Notes: generated from the letters alone by a model not told the origin. A DNA stretch of 64,000 bases from Endozoicomonas_A sp049275935 (GCF_049275935.1 NZ_CP184830.1:4588001-4652000); one strand, 5' to 3'. Positions 52,837 to 61,884 are shown, numbered from the stretch's first letter. Numbers and translations: made by a program.

Positions 52837-55836
52837 CTATAGATTCAACAATATAGCCAGCGAGGCGATGACCCCCAAAGCATTGGTCACTGGAGTTGTA
52901 TCCGCTGATGAAGCAAAGGATTGAAGCTCTGTCATGCAAACAGCTGAGTCAAAGTAGAACTGCCCCTCGACGTTGGTCAGCCCAGTCAAAGCAGTGGCTT
53001 TGGAATCATTGATAGGAGTCCAGCTATTCACGATCTGGCAAAGTGTCGGTGCACTGGTCGTTGCCGGGTCGACGGTTGAACTCACAGAACTTGGGCACTC
53101 ATCTGCCAGTGGCAATGGATCAACGGCTTTCAGGGAGAAATATTCGTTGTCTACTTTCCACAAAGTCATTCCCCGAAAGTGGTTACAGGTCAGTGCCAGA
53201 TCAAGCTCGTCGTAGATAGTTAAAGCTGTCGTTGTGACGTTGATATTGTTACCAGCCAGATTAATGAGAGGCGCTTTGCAATAGGCAGACGAGGAAAGAC
53301 CTATTAAAGCGAACCCTCCCCTTCGGGTTTCAATTCCTGTACAACTTTCTCTACGTGTCTTGCCTTTATTATCAATAACAGCAGTGTTTCTGAAGATATT
53401 AATATTGCTTCCGGATCCAATTGCAATCTGAGCCAATTCCGAGATTTTGCCCTGGAATGTGTTATCAATTATTTCGAGTTTGTTTGACAGGTTATTGATG
53501 TTGCGAAGATTAATGAATATTGCTTCCTCGGGAATTATACTGAGTTTTGTTGTGTGGATGGTTTCACCAATGACCTTGTTATTAGCGAAACGTAAGCCTG
53601 GGCCCGTGTGCAAATCATTGGTGGATGCATCCAGATTCGCAGAACAATGAATGTTAACTGCGGCCCAGACAGGAAGATAAAAAACGTTGTTCTCTATAGA
53701 TAGTGCCCCATAATAGCAGCTTGTGTGGACAATAACGTGAGTTTGAGTACCTGGATTAACTCCGGTTGGCTGGAAAGTAATGTGTTTTATATGATTGTCT
53801 GCTGTTTCTCCAAAATTGAATTCGTTATCGCAGTGAGCGCCAACTCCGATCATGTATCTACTTGTAAAGTTATCATGAAGCTTGATAACAATTTCAAAAC
53901 CGTCATCAGCAGCCCCGATGATCTCCTGACCGCTCTTCAAAACTATTGTATTGGCGATAAAATATTCAACAGTGGGCTTACCTGTCACGGGGGCAACGGT
54001 TGGAGAAGTTGTTTTGGAGGAAAGCAAGATAACAGTGTTATCAGGAATCTGTTGTATCAACTCACTTAAATCATCTGCAGGGTCGGCACTGAGAACAACG
54101 CAATGTCGTTCCCTGACAAGATCACTGTCGTCGATTAGCCGTTTTTGAACCCCCGTCGTTTGACCTCTGAGAGAGCTGCATAATTTCCTTGGAGGGGAAG
54201 TTGCAGTAGTAGCAGGAGCTGCAGTAGCAGGAGTTGCAGTAGCAGGAGTTGCAGTAGCAGGAGTTGCAGTAGCATTAGCATTAGCATTAGCAGTAGCTGC
54301 AGTAGCATTAGCAGTAGCTGCAGTAGCTGCAGTAGCTGCAGTAGCATTCTGTTGATAGGTACCGTTTATTGGATAGTCGGGATGTAGGCCAATCTTGCCC
54401 AGGGTTCCTGCATAATTAATTTCTATGGGTGTTGATGCTTTAGTGGGTGTTGACTCTTTAGCGGCTCTTGACGCTGAAGTGGCTGTTGACTCTTTAGTGT
54501 CTGTTGACACTGTAGCGGCATTTACCGGGCAAGCATTACTATTCGAAAAATCCAGCGCATCCAGAAATTCAGTTCTCGAAGAGCAATTGGCTGTTAACAC
54601 ACGTAGGTCGGCTTTTTGGCAAAGAAGCTGATCATTGGAGATAGATCCAAAATTCGTTATATTGCCATTGATAAAGCTGTTCACCGCCGTGGTGTTGGTG
54701 ACGACCGCTCCACGGTCAAAAATCCCTACCCCTATGCCAGCTTTTGCGCTCCCGCCCGAGGTTTTGATCTTGCTGTTCACCGCCGTGGTGTTGCCAACCG
54801 TGTCTGTAACCACGCCCCCCCCGATGTCGATGCATGCATTTTCACTCCTGGTTGTGACATGGCTGTTCACCGCCGTGGTGTTGCCAACCACTCCTAAATA
54901 AACCTGCCCCCCCCCGATGCCGGCGTCTGCAAGCCTGCCCGAGGTTTCGACCGTGCTGTTCACCGCCGTGGTGTTGCCAACCGTTCCACCAAAAAACTGC
55001 CCCCCCCCGATGCCTGCGTCTGCCCTACAACCCAAGGTTTCGACCGTGCTGTTCACCGCCGTGGTGTTGCTAACCTTTCCTCTATAAACCGACCCCCCCC
55101 CGATGCCGGCGTTTGCAAGACTGCCCAAGGTTTTGACCCTGCTGTTCACCGCCGTGGTGTTGCCAACCTTTCCTTTATAAACCGACCCGCCCCCGATGCC
55201 GGCGTGTGCAGATGCACCGCGGGTTTCGACCCTGCTGTTCACCGCCGTGGTGTTGCCAACCGTTCCTTTAACCTCCCCCCCCCCGATGCCGACGTGTGCA
55301 GATGCACCGCGGGTTTCGACCCTGCTGTTCACCGCCGTGGTGTTGCCAACCGTTCCTTTAACCAGCCCCCCCCCGATGCCAGCGTAATTTTTATCACCAT
55401 TGGTGAGAATATGAACATCTTTCGCCCGGATATTACTGACTGTGCCAGTATCATCAACAACACAGGCTGCTAACCCGGTCGTGTTCTGGGAAGTTATATT
55501 GGCACCAGTAAAGTGAAGGTTCCTGATGCTGCCTTTCAGAGTGTCAATAAAACAGTTAGACAGGCCGCTGATGGTACGGCACTGCCCATAGTACTCCCCG
55601 GTGAATGGGTGGGTATCATTGCCAATGGATTGATAGTCTTTAGTGACAACAATATCCGCTTTCTGTTGATAGGTACCGTTCAGTGGATATTCTCGACCAA
55701 TCTTGCCCAGGTCTTTTGCATCATAAATTTCTATGGGGGCTGTTGACGCTTTAGCGGGTGTAGATTGAGTGGTCAGGGGCAGTAACAGAAATACAGGAGC
55801 AATGAACAGAGCCGAGTTGTGCTGCAACTTGATCAT
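52837..55836 (-). CDS. Exported surface protein with GLUG-like repeats and beta-helix (gene A)
   Basis: A 999-residue protein. AAGGAG lies 8 nt before the ATG. A signal peptide (about 1-28, FIAPVFLLLPLTTQSTPA) is followed by a domain typical of GLUG proteins (IEIYDAKDLGKIG, then HPFTGEYYGQCRTISGL). Eight repeats of about 30 residues of the form AGIGGGxxxGTVGNTTAVNSxVETxG run to about residue 390. A Thr/Ala-rich stalk with codon-level repeats (about 495-550) leads to a right-handed beta-helix-like half (LKSGQEIIGAADDG, LSIENNVFYLP, KLEIIDNTFQG, LINLAGNNINV). The C-terminus is a short hydrophobic tail (ALGVIASLAILLNL). An adhesin or glycan-binding role is inferred. Five of the eight repeats carry an uninterrupted coding G9 or G10 tract and a sixth carries G8, so the gene is prone to slippage. 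It is paralogous to 56057-58848. Confidence 0.85.
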   Translation of the reverse strand: MIKLQHNSALFIAPVFLLLPLTTQSTPAKASTAPIEIYDAKDLGKIGREYPLNGTYQQKADIVVTKDYQSIGNDTHPFTGEYYGQCRTISGLSNCFIDTLKGSIRNLHFTGANITSQNTTGLAACVVDDTGTVSNIRAKDVHILTNGDKNYAGIGGGLVKGTVGNTTAVNSRVETRGASAHVGIGGGEVKGTVGNTTAVNSRVETRGASAHAGIGGGSVYKGKVGNTTAVNSRVKTLGSLANAGIGGGSVYRGKVSNTTAVNSTVETLGCRADAGIGGGQFFGGTVGNTTAVNSTVETSGRLADAGIGGGQVYLGVVGNTTAVNSHVTTRSENACIDIGGGVVTDTVGNTTAVNSKIKTSGGSAKAGIGVGIFDRGAVVTNTTAVNSFINGNITNFGSISNDQLLCQKADLRVLTANCSSRTEFLDALDFSNSNACPVNAATVSTDTKESTATSASRAAKESTPTKASTPIEINYAGTLGKIGLHPDYPINGTYQQNATAATAATAATANATAATANANANATATPATATPATATPATAAPATTATSPPRKLCSSLRGQTTGVQKRLIDDSDLVRERHCVVLSADPADDLSELIQQIPDNTVILLSSKTTSPTVAPVTGKPTVEYFIANTIVLKSGQEIIGAADDGFEIVIKLHDNFTSRYMIGVGAHCDNEFNFGETADNHIKHITFQPTGVNPGTQTHVIVHTSCYYGALSIENNVFYLPVWAAVNIHCSANLDASTNDLHTGPGLRFANNKVIGETIHTTKLSIIPEEAIFINLRNINNLSNKLEIIDNTFQGKISELAQIAIGSGSNINIFRNTAVIDNKGKTRRESCTGIETRRGGFALIGLSSSAYCKAPLINLAGNNINVTTTALTIYDELDLALTCNHFRGMTLWKVDNEYFSLKAVDPLPLADECPSSVSSTVDPATTSAPTLCQIVNSWTPINDSKATALTGLTNVEGQFYFDSAVCMTELQSFASSADTTPVTNALGVIASLAILLNL
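54195..54350. repeat. Ala/Thr-coding microsatellite in gene A
   Basis: Repeats built from GCAGTAGCA-type units on the plus strand encode a (T/P)ATA-rich stalk of about 50 residues. Gene B has only about ten residues at the same position (NATAAPTTATS), so the tract has expanded or contracted since duplication. Confidence 0.75.
54690..55390. repeat. Tandem GLUG-like repeats of gene A
   Basis: Units of about 90 bp share the block CTGTTCACCGCCGTGGTGTT on the plus strand. Five carry a run of 9-10 C (for example 54907-54915, 55000-55008, 55093-55101 and 55275-55284) and one a run of 8 C just before GATGC or GATGT. One unit, at about 55185, has the run interrupted. Confidence 0.85.
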
Positions 55837-56056
55837 TTTCAGGACTCCTTGGAAAAGTCGCTAAGAAGCCTAGACGCTGTGTTTATAGTTTTCCATTAAT
55901 ATGATTATGGTGTTGCAAGAAAACAGGCGGATCTTTTTGTCAATACTCTCTTTAGTGCTGCTACTCAGGGTATTAGCCATGACTCCTGAGCCATCCATAT
56001 ACAGGGCGAGGGCGTTGCAACAGCCTCTTTTAAACGAGGGGATGAATCAGCTCAGG
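55837..56056. repeat. Upstream region of gene A, duplicated at 58849-59067
   Basis: These 220 bp are almost identical to the region upstream of gene B, so the duplicated unit is gene plus upstream region, about 3 kb. A conserved TTGACA (about 55942-55947 on the minus strand) has no good -10 box at the usual distance, so I do not call a promoter. Confidence 0.7.
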
Positions 56057-58312
56057 CTATAGATTCAACAATATGGCCAGAGAGGCTATGACCCCCAAAG
56101 CATTGGTCACTGAGGTTGTATCCGCTGATGAAGCAAAGGACTGAAGCTCTGTCATGCAAACAGCTGAGTCAAAGTAGAACTGCCCCTCGACGTTGGTCAG
56201 CCCAGTCAAAGCAGTGGCTTTGGAATCATTGATAGGAGTCCAGCTATTCACGATCTGGCAGAGTGTCGGCGCGCTGGTCGTTGCCATGCCAACGGTTGAA
56301 CTCACAGACCTTGGGCACTCATCTGCCAGTGGCAATGGATCAACGGCTTTCAGGGGGAAATCTTCGTTGTCTACTTTCCACAAAGTCATTCCCAGAAAGT
56401 GGTTACAGGCCAGCGCCAGATCAAGCTTGTCATAGATAGTTAAAGCTGTCCTTGTGACGTTGATATTGTTACCAGCCAGATTAATGAGAGGCGCTTTTCT
56501 ATAGGCAGACGACGAAAGACCTTTTAAAGCGAACCCTCCTTCAATTCCTGTACGAATTTCGCCAGGTGTCTTGTCTTTATTATCAATATCAACAGTGTTT
56601 CTGAAGATATTAATATTGCTTCCGGATCCAATTGCAATCTGAGCCAATTCCGAGATTTTGCCCCGGAATGTGTTACCAATTATTTCGAGTTTGTTTGACA
56701 GGTTATTGATGTTGCGAAGATTAATGAATATTGCTTTCTCGGGAATCATACTGAGTTTTGTTGTGTGGATGGTTTGACCAATGACATGATTATCAGCGAA
56801 ACGTAAGCCTGGGCCCGTGTGCAAATTACTGGTGGATGCATCCAGATTCGCAGAACAATTAATGTTAACTGCGGCCCGGACAGGGAGATAAAAAACGTTG
56901 TTCTCTATAGATAATGTCCCAGAATAGCAGTTTGTGTGGACAATAGCGTCAGTTTGAGTATCTGGATTAACTCCGGTTGGCTGGAAAGTAATGTGTTTTA
57001 TATGACTGTCTGCTGTTTCTCCAAAATTGAATTCGTCATCGTAGTGAACGCCAACTCCGATCATGTATTTACTTGTAAAGTTATCATGAAGCTTGATAAC
57101 AATTTCAAAACCGTCATCAGCAGCCCCGATGATGTCCTGACCGCTCTTCAAAACGATTGCATTGGCGATAAAATATTCAACAGTGAGCTTACCTGTCACG
57201 GGGGCAACGGTTGGAGAAGTTGTTTTGGAGGAAAGCAAGATAACAGTGTTATCAGGAATCTGTTGTATCAACTCACTTAAATCATCTGCAGGGTCGGCAC
57301 TGAGAACAACGCACTGTCGTTCGCTAACAAGATCACTGTCCTCGATAAGCCGTTGTTGAACCCCCGTCGTTTGATCTCTGAGAGAGCTGCATAATTTCCT
57401 TGGAATGGAAGTTGCGGTAGTAGGAGCTGCAGTAGCATTCTTTTGATTGGTACCGTTTATTGGATAGTCGGGATGTAGGGCAATCTTGCCCAGGGTTCTT
57501 GCATCATTAATCTCTATGGGGGTTGACGCTGCAGTGGCTGTTGACTCTTTAACGGCTGTTGATGCGGTAGTGGGTGCTGACTCTTTAGTGCCTGTTGACA
57601 CTGTAGCGGCTTTTACCGGGCAAGCATTACTGTTCGAAAAATCCAGCGCATCCAGAAATTCAGTTCTCGAAGAGCAATTGGCTGTTAACACACGTAGGTC
57701 TGCTTTTTGGCAAAGAAGCTGATCATTGGAGGTAGGTTCAGAATTCTCTTTAATGCCATTGACATAGCTGTTCACCGCCGTGGTGTTGGCAACCGTTGCT
57801 TTAGCTCTAACCAACCCCCCCCCGATGCCGGCGTATGCATACCAACCCCTGGTTGTGACATGGCTGTTCACCGCCGTGGTGTTGGCAACCGTTCCTCTAG
57901 GTCTAACCAACCCCCCCCCGATGCCGGCGTTTGCATCATCACCTCCGGTTGTAACATGGCTGTTCACCGCCGTGGTGTTGGCAACCGTTCCTCGAAAATT
58001 AACCAAGCCCCCTCCGATGCCGGCGTTTGCAGTATAATCCCCGGTTTCGACCGTGCTGTTCACCGCCGTGGTGTTGCCAACCGTTCCGAAAACCATCCCC
58101 CCCCCGATGCCGGCGTGAGCATCCTCGCCCGAGGTTTCGACCCTGCTGTTCACCGCCTTGGTATTGGCAACCGTTCCTCCACCGTTAACTGCCCCCCCCC
58201 GATGCCGGCGTGTGCACGATAATCCCCGGTTTCGACCCTGCTGTTCACCGCCGTGGTGTTGCCAACCGTTCCGTAAACCAGCCCCCCCCCGATGCCGGCG
58301 ATTCCATACCAA
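56057..58312 (-). CDS. GLUG/beta-helix surface protein gene B, C-terminal part (frameshifted)
   Basis: From about 58200 downward this frame is homologous to gene A: five full GLUG-like repeats (for example HAGIGGGMVFGTVGNTTAVNS), a Ser/Thr/Ala-rich linker, the beta-helix half and the same hydrophobic tail (ALGVIASLAILLNL). The codons between 58312 and about 58200 are a shadow in the wrong frame, so the listed start is not real. It joins the N-terminal part if one G is added to the tract at 58192-58200. The beta-helix half is about 90% identical to gene A by eye, so selection has apparently not relaxed for long. Confidence 0.8.
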   Translation of the reverse strand: MVWNRRHRGGAGLRNGWQHHGGEQQGRNRGLSCTRRHRGGAVNGGGTVANTKAVNSRVETSGEDAHAGIGGGMVFGTVGNTTAVNSTVETGDYTANAGIGGGLVNFRGTVANTTAVNSHVTTGGDDANAGIGGGLVRPRGTVANTTAVNSHVTTRGWYAYAGIGGGLVRAKATVANTTAVNSYVNGIKENSEPTSNDQLLCQKADLRVLTANCSSRTEFLDALDFSNSNACPVKAATVSTGTKESAPTTASTAVKESTATAASTPIEINDARTLGKIALHPDYPINGTNQKNATAAPTTATSIPRKLCSSLRDQTTGVQQRLIEDSDLVSERQCVVLSADPADDLSELIQQIPDNTVILLSSKTTSPTVAPVTGKLTVEYFIANAIVLKSGQDIIGAADDGFEIVIKLHDNFTSKYMIGVGVHYDDEFNFGETADSHIKHITFQPTGVNPDTQTDAIVHTNCYSGTLSIENNVFYLPVRAAVNINCSANLDASTSNLHTGPGLRFADNHVIGQTIHTTKLSMIPEKAIFINLRNINNLSNKLEIIGNTFRGKISELAQIAIGSGSNINIFRNTVDIDNKDKTPGEIRTGIEGGFALKGLSSSAYRKAPLINLAGNNINVTRTALTIYDKLDLALACNHFLGMTLWKVDNEDFPLKAVDPLPLADECPRSVSSTVGMATTSAPTLCQIVNSWTPINDSKATALTGLTNVEGQFYFDSAVCMTELQSFASSADTTSVTNALGVIASLAILLNL

Positions 58313-58395
58313 CCCCTGGTTGTGACATTGCTGTTCACCGCCGTGGTGCTGCCAACCGTTCCTTTAATCAGCCCCCCTCCGATGCCAGCGTAACT
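57790..58395. repeat. Tandem GLUG-like repeats of gene B
   Basis: Seven units of about 90 bp, most with runs of nine C (for example 57911-57919, 58192-58200 and near 58281-58290). Two units have the run broken by a T (near 58010 and 58375). Confidence 0.8.
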
Positions 58396-58848
58396 TTTAC
58401 GACCATTGGTGAGAATATGAACATCTTTCACCCAGATATTACTGACTGTGCCAGTATCATCAACAACACAGGCTGCTAACCCGGTCGTCTTATGGGAAGT
58501 TATATTGGCACCAGTAAAGTGAAGGTGCCTGATGCTGCCTTTCAGAGTGTCAATAAAACAGTTAGACAGACCGCTGATGGTACGGCACTGCCCATAGTAC
58601 TCCCCGGTGAATGGATGGGTATCATTGCCAATGGATTGATAGTCTTTAGTGACAACAATATCCGCTGTCTGTTGATAGGTACCGTCCAGTGGATAGTCGC
58701 GATCTCGACCAATCTTGCCCAGGTCTTCTGCATCATTAATCTTTATGGGGGCTGTTGACGCTGTAGTGGGTGTAAATTGAGTGGTCAGGGCCAGTAACAG
58801 AAATACAGGAGCGATGAACAGGTTCGAATAGTGCCGCAACTTAATCAT
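58150..58848 (-). CDS. GLUG/beta-helix surface protein gene B, N-terminal part (frameshifted)
   Basis: The ATG at 58848 has AGGGAG 8 nt upstream. A signal peptide (FIAPVFLLLALTTQFTPT), the GLUG-associated domain (IKINDAEDLGKIG, then HPFTGEYYGQCRTISGL) and two complete repeats match gene A. The third repeat runs off frame after HAGIGGGQ and ends 15 codons later. The tract there is G9; G10 would restore GIGGGAVNGGGTVANT and the downstream frame. As read, the product would be a truncated 232-residue exported protein. Confidence 0.8.
   Translation of the reverse strand: MIKLRHYSNLFIAPVFLLLALTTQFTPTTASTAPIKINDAEDLGKIGRDRDYPLDGTYQQTADIVVTKDYQSIGNDTHPFTGEYYGQCRTISGLSNCFIDTLKGSIRHLHFTGANITSHKTTGLAACVVDDTGTVSNIWVKDVHILTNGRKSYAGIGGGLIKGTVGSTTAVNSNVTTRGWYGIAGIGGGLVYGTVGNTTAVNSRVETGDYRAHAGIGGGQLTVEERLPIPRR
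58192..58200 (-). other. Poly-G frameshift tract in gene B
   Basis: There are nine C on the plus strand (G9 on the coding strand). One more G is needed to keep the repeat frame open. Neighbouring repeats have in-frame G9 tracts followed by different bases, so this tract alone is out of register. Confidence 0.85.
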
Positions 58849-59067
58849 TTTCAGGACTCCCTGGAAAAGTCGACAGGAAGCCTAGACGCTGTGTTTATAG
58901 TTATCCATTAATATGATTGTGGTGTTGCAAGAAAACAGGCGGATCTTTTTGTCAATCCTCTCTTTAGTGCTGCTATTCAGGGTATTAGCCATGACTCCTG
59001 AGCCGCTCATATAGAGGGCGAGGGCGTTGCAACAGCCTCTTTTAAACGAGGGGGTGAATCACTCAGG

Positions 59068-59133
59068 CTATAGATTCAACAATATGGCCAGAGAGGCTAT
59101 GACCCCCAACGCATTGGTCACTGGGGTTGTATC
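59068..59133 (-). pseudogene. C-terminal stub of a third GLUG/beta-helix gene
   Basis: The minus strand reads DTTPVTNALGVIASLAILLNL-stop, identical at protein level to the ends of genes A and B apart from minor changes. It is cut off at 59131-59133, where transposase-derived sequence begins. Confidence 0.8.
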
Positions 59134-59328
59134 AATGAGAAGATTTTTTCATTGTTCGAACGTCATACCGAATGGATCAGCAAAGGTAAGGCTGGAACCC
59201 CTGTAGAGCCTGGCCTCAGAGTCTGCGTATTGCAGGATCAGTTTGGCTTTACCCTGCATCATCTGGTCATGGAAAAACAGACGGGCGACCAAGTGACTGT
59301 ATCTATTGCAGAAGGTGCCAAACAGTGA
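59131..59328 (+). pseudogene. Transposase fragment (ISNCY-like)
   Basis: The plus strand reads IFSLFERHTEWISKGKAG, then GLRVCVLQDQFGFTLHH and VMEKQTGDQVTVSI before a TGA. This block (EPHTEWIxKGKAGxPVELGLRVC) is familiar from ISNCY-type transposases. Only about 65 codons remain, with no start and no catalytic triad. Confidence 0.6.
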
Positions 59329-59412
59329 TTTCCCCAGGTTTCACAAGTCAGTTATGACCGGGGTTTCTTATCTACGCCGTCACCATGGATGCACGACGAA
59401 TCGTGTCTAACT

Positions 59413-59466
59413 CTACACTCGCGTAGGCTGTCCCGGTAAAGCCTGCGCAGACGTTGGCTCTTGAAC
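59413..59466 (-). pseudogene. Possible sliver of a giant toxin gene
   Basis: The minus-strand reading QEPTSAQALPGQ matches KEPTSVQALAGQ of the giant toxins (about 165-210 in copy 1). The nucleotide match covers only about 35 bases and a TAG follows four codons later. Confidence 0.35.
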
Positions 59467-59561
59467 CAATGCTTTGCCAGCAACTATTTTGAAAAAAACC
59501 TTGGTACTACTTTTGATCAGCTACAATTTCCATGTTTTGCTCGCTACTTGGTTCTTCTCCT

Positions 59562-61811
59562 ATGAAAACTCCTTCCTACTTAGCCGCCTCTGCAACTCTG
59601 GCCGCATTTATTCACTGCAATACCACTATGGCATGGACTTCGGTAAGGGCTAACTCCGACTCCGTTCGGCCTAACTCAAAGGTACTACAACTGTATCGAA
59701 ACTCTGCCGATGGCGATGAAATTAATTACATCTATTTCGATATAGACAAAAGGCGATTGCTTTGGAAAGTTGCTAAGAATGCTGGTCACGAAGAAACTTA
59801 TGAGCAACCATTACCTGATTTTATTGGTAGTGTCAGCGCATCTGTATTCAAAGGTAATCACTTGTACATCGCTGGGCAGTTGCAATACAAACAAGAGTGG
59901 TTTATTAGCGCTTTGAATCCAAATGGTGAAGTTATTTGGGTTAGGCAGGGAAATGATAACGATCCTTCCGGCATGCCAAAAGATATTACCTTTTATAAGA
60001 TCATGACAATGGCAGAAGAAAAAGTCATTTATGCTGTTGGTAAAACACCCAGCACACAAATTGTTTTGGAGTTAAATTCTGAGAATGGTTCAGATGTTTC
60101 TGGGGAAGTATTTAATAAATTTTCAAATAGAAAGCTACTTCATACTTCAAGTAACTCAACTGATGATGAAGTCATTTCGAAAGGTGAAGAAAGGCATTTT
60201 AGAAATCTTGAGTGGATAGCTGGAGTATTTTCTATTGTAGGCGGGATAGCATTAGTGTCAGCTTTTTATGCTGGCTGGAAATTTTTAAAAAATATAAACG
60301 AAGAACGTAAGTCGAAAATTACTCGTGCAAAGGATATAGAAAGTAATAGGCGGAAAATTGAAGGTGATTTAATGAGAAAAATTGAAAGAAAGAAAACAAG
60401 CTTTTTATTCATGCCTCATGAGTCATATGCAGTTATTTTGCCTGATATTTCCGTTATTGATAACCCTGAAGGTAATACTGATGCCGATTGCGCTGAACAA
60501 GAGCAATTATTTCAACATTTACTGAGAGCGGTTCTCCAAGGGAACGCTGAAGAAGTTGGCAGCCTGTTAGAAACTTCTCCGGGTTTAATTCATCAACGGG
60601 ATTCCTCTGAAAATACGCTGTTACATATAGCCATAACTACCAATAATTCAGAGATAATTCAGTTTTTGCTCAGTAAAGGTATCAACTATGATGCAAGAAA
60701 TCTTCAGGATTTTACCCCTTTGCATGTAGCTGCAATACAGGGGGACACAAATGCCTTAGAAACACTCTTAAAGGCAGGAGCAGATATAGAGCTACTTGTC
60801 AATCAGCAACACTCACCACTGCACTTAGCAATCATTAACAATCATCCTGAAGCTGTAAAACTATTGATTAAAAGCCGAGCTCGTTTTTCTGAGCGATTGA
60901 GAATTATCAATCAAGGGGACTATCAAGGCAATACACCTCTTCACTTAGCAGTATTGGCAAAGAACGCTAATGTTGTGAATTTACTTCTTAGTCATGGTGC
61001 TAGCCAGGAACTATCCAATAATGATGGATTTACACCACTATACCTTGCTGCTGTTACTGGAGCACAAGATGCAATAAGAGTGTTATTAGACTGGAAATCT
61101 GCATTTTCTCAAGATGAACTGTCAGCACTTTTTCATATTGCAGCAAATTTCAATAATGAGTCCCTTATAAAAGATTTGCTATCTAGAGGTCTACATTATG
61201 GGCTGAAGTTTTATCAACCATGCATGCCTGATACAATCGATCAGTTTTGCGTTCAAACTCAGTCAGGTCTAACTGTTTTACATGAGGCGGTTCTTGCTAA
61301 TTCATATTCTGTAGTAAGGTTTCTACTAAGAGTGCGTTTGATAGAAATTAATGCAAAGGACGACCAAGGTAATACTTCGCTGCACTATGCAATTCAGAAT
61401 AACGATATAAAAATGATTGCAATTCTTTTATCAAAAGGAGCAGATATTAATATAATGAACAGACTTGGATACACGCCTTTGCATTTTGCAGTTCAACTGG
61501 AAAATCAGGAAGCTATAAAATTATTAATTCAAAAATGTGCAAATTTAAATATCCGGGATAATAAAGGACAGACACCTCTGCATGTTGCTTTACGTGTTGG
61601 AAATCAAGAGGCTATAAAATCATTAATACAAGAAGGTGCAAATTTACAATTAACGGATAACAATAATGAGTCGGTTTTAGACTTGGCAACGACCATTGGT
61701 AATCAAGCAGCTGTTTTATTGATTCAAAATAAAATTGAGAGTTCGAAGCCCAACGAAACGAAAAGTGACTCTGAGCAGAACCCCCCTGTGGTTATTGAGC
61801 TGCAAAATTGA
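59562..61811 (+). CDS. Exported, membrane-spanning ankyrin-repeat protein
   Basis: 749 residues from the chosen ATG. A start ten codons upstream (59532) is possible, but MKTPSYLAASATLAAF looks like a proper signal peptide; neither start has a clear ribosome binding site. Residues about 30-200 are beta-rich with PQQ-like turns (ISALNPNGEVIWVRQG), then a transmembrane helix (about 217-240, IAGVFSIVGGIALVSAFYAG) and a basic, coiled-coil-like stretch. Residues about 310-725 hold eleven or twelve ankyrin repeats (for example GNTPLHLAVLAKNANVVNLLLSHGA). This topology puts the beta domain outside and the ankyrins on the other face of the membrane. Ankyrin repeats bind proteins, and such proteins are frequent in symbionts. 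The gene is clearly AT-richer than the toxin genes, suggesting transfer. Confidence 0.85.
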   Translation: MKTPSYLAASATLAAFIHCNTTMAWTSVRANSDSVRPNSKVLQLYRNSADGDEINYIYFDIDKRRLLWKVAKNAGHEETYEQPLPDFIGSVSASVFKGNHLYIAGQLQYKQEWFISALNPNGEVIWVRQGNDNDPSGMPKDITFYKIMTMAEEKVIYAVGKTPSTQIVLELNSENGSDVSGEVFNKFSNRKLLHTSSNSTDDEVISKGEERHFRNLEWIAGVFSIVGGIALVSAFYAGWKFLKNINEERKSKITRAKDIESNRRKIEGDLMRKIERKKTSFLFMPHESYAVILPDISVIDNPEGNTDADCAEQEQLFQHLLRAVLQGNAEEVGSLLETSPGLIHQRDSSENTLLHIAITTNNSEIIQFLLSKGINYDARNLQDFTPLHVAAIQGDTNALETLLKAGADIELLVNQQHSPLHLAIINNHPEAVKLLIKSRARFSERLRIINQGDYQGNTPLHLAVLAKNANVVNLLLSHGASQELSNNDGFTPLYLAAVTGAQDAIRVLLDWKSAFSQDELSALFHIAANFNNESLIKDLLSRGLHYGLKFYQPCMPDTIDQFCVQTQSGLTVLHEAVLANSYSVVRFLLRVRLIEINAKDDQGNTSLHYAIQNNDIKMIAILLSKGADINIMNRLGYTPLHFAVQLENQEAIKLLIQKCANLNIRDNKGQTPLHVALRVGNQEAIKSLIQEGANLQLTDNNNESVLDLATTIGNQAAVLLIQNKIESSKPNETKSDSEQNPPVVIELQN

Positions 61812-61818
61812 GGTGAAC

Positions 61819-61884
61819 TTCATCCTCAACTTTAGAGTTCCCAAAGGACAATAGTTCTACTTATTCATCCAGAATCTGCTAAAA
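61819..61884. repeat. Dispersed repeat of about 65 bp, second copy at 63055-63117
   Basis: The shared block includes CAAAGGACAATAGTTCTACT and ATCCAGAATCTGCTAAAA. In both places a hairpin terminator facing the minus strand adjoins it, so it probably marks the 3' flank of duplicated genes. Confidence 0.7.

Noticed and set aside
54690..55390. CRISPR-like array of 20-bp blocks with regular spacing
   Set aside because: The blocks are protein-coding GLUG-like repeats in one open frame, spacers are themselves homologous, and no cas gene is present.
55837..56056. Promoter with conserved TTGACA upstream of genes A and B
   Set aside because: No acceptable -10 element at 16-18 bp was found, and conservation is explained by the recent duplication.
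57707..58222. Plus-strand frame of 171 codons (HRRGVGN repeats)
   Set aside because: It is the antisense shadow of the GLUG-like repeats and has no independent support.
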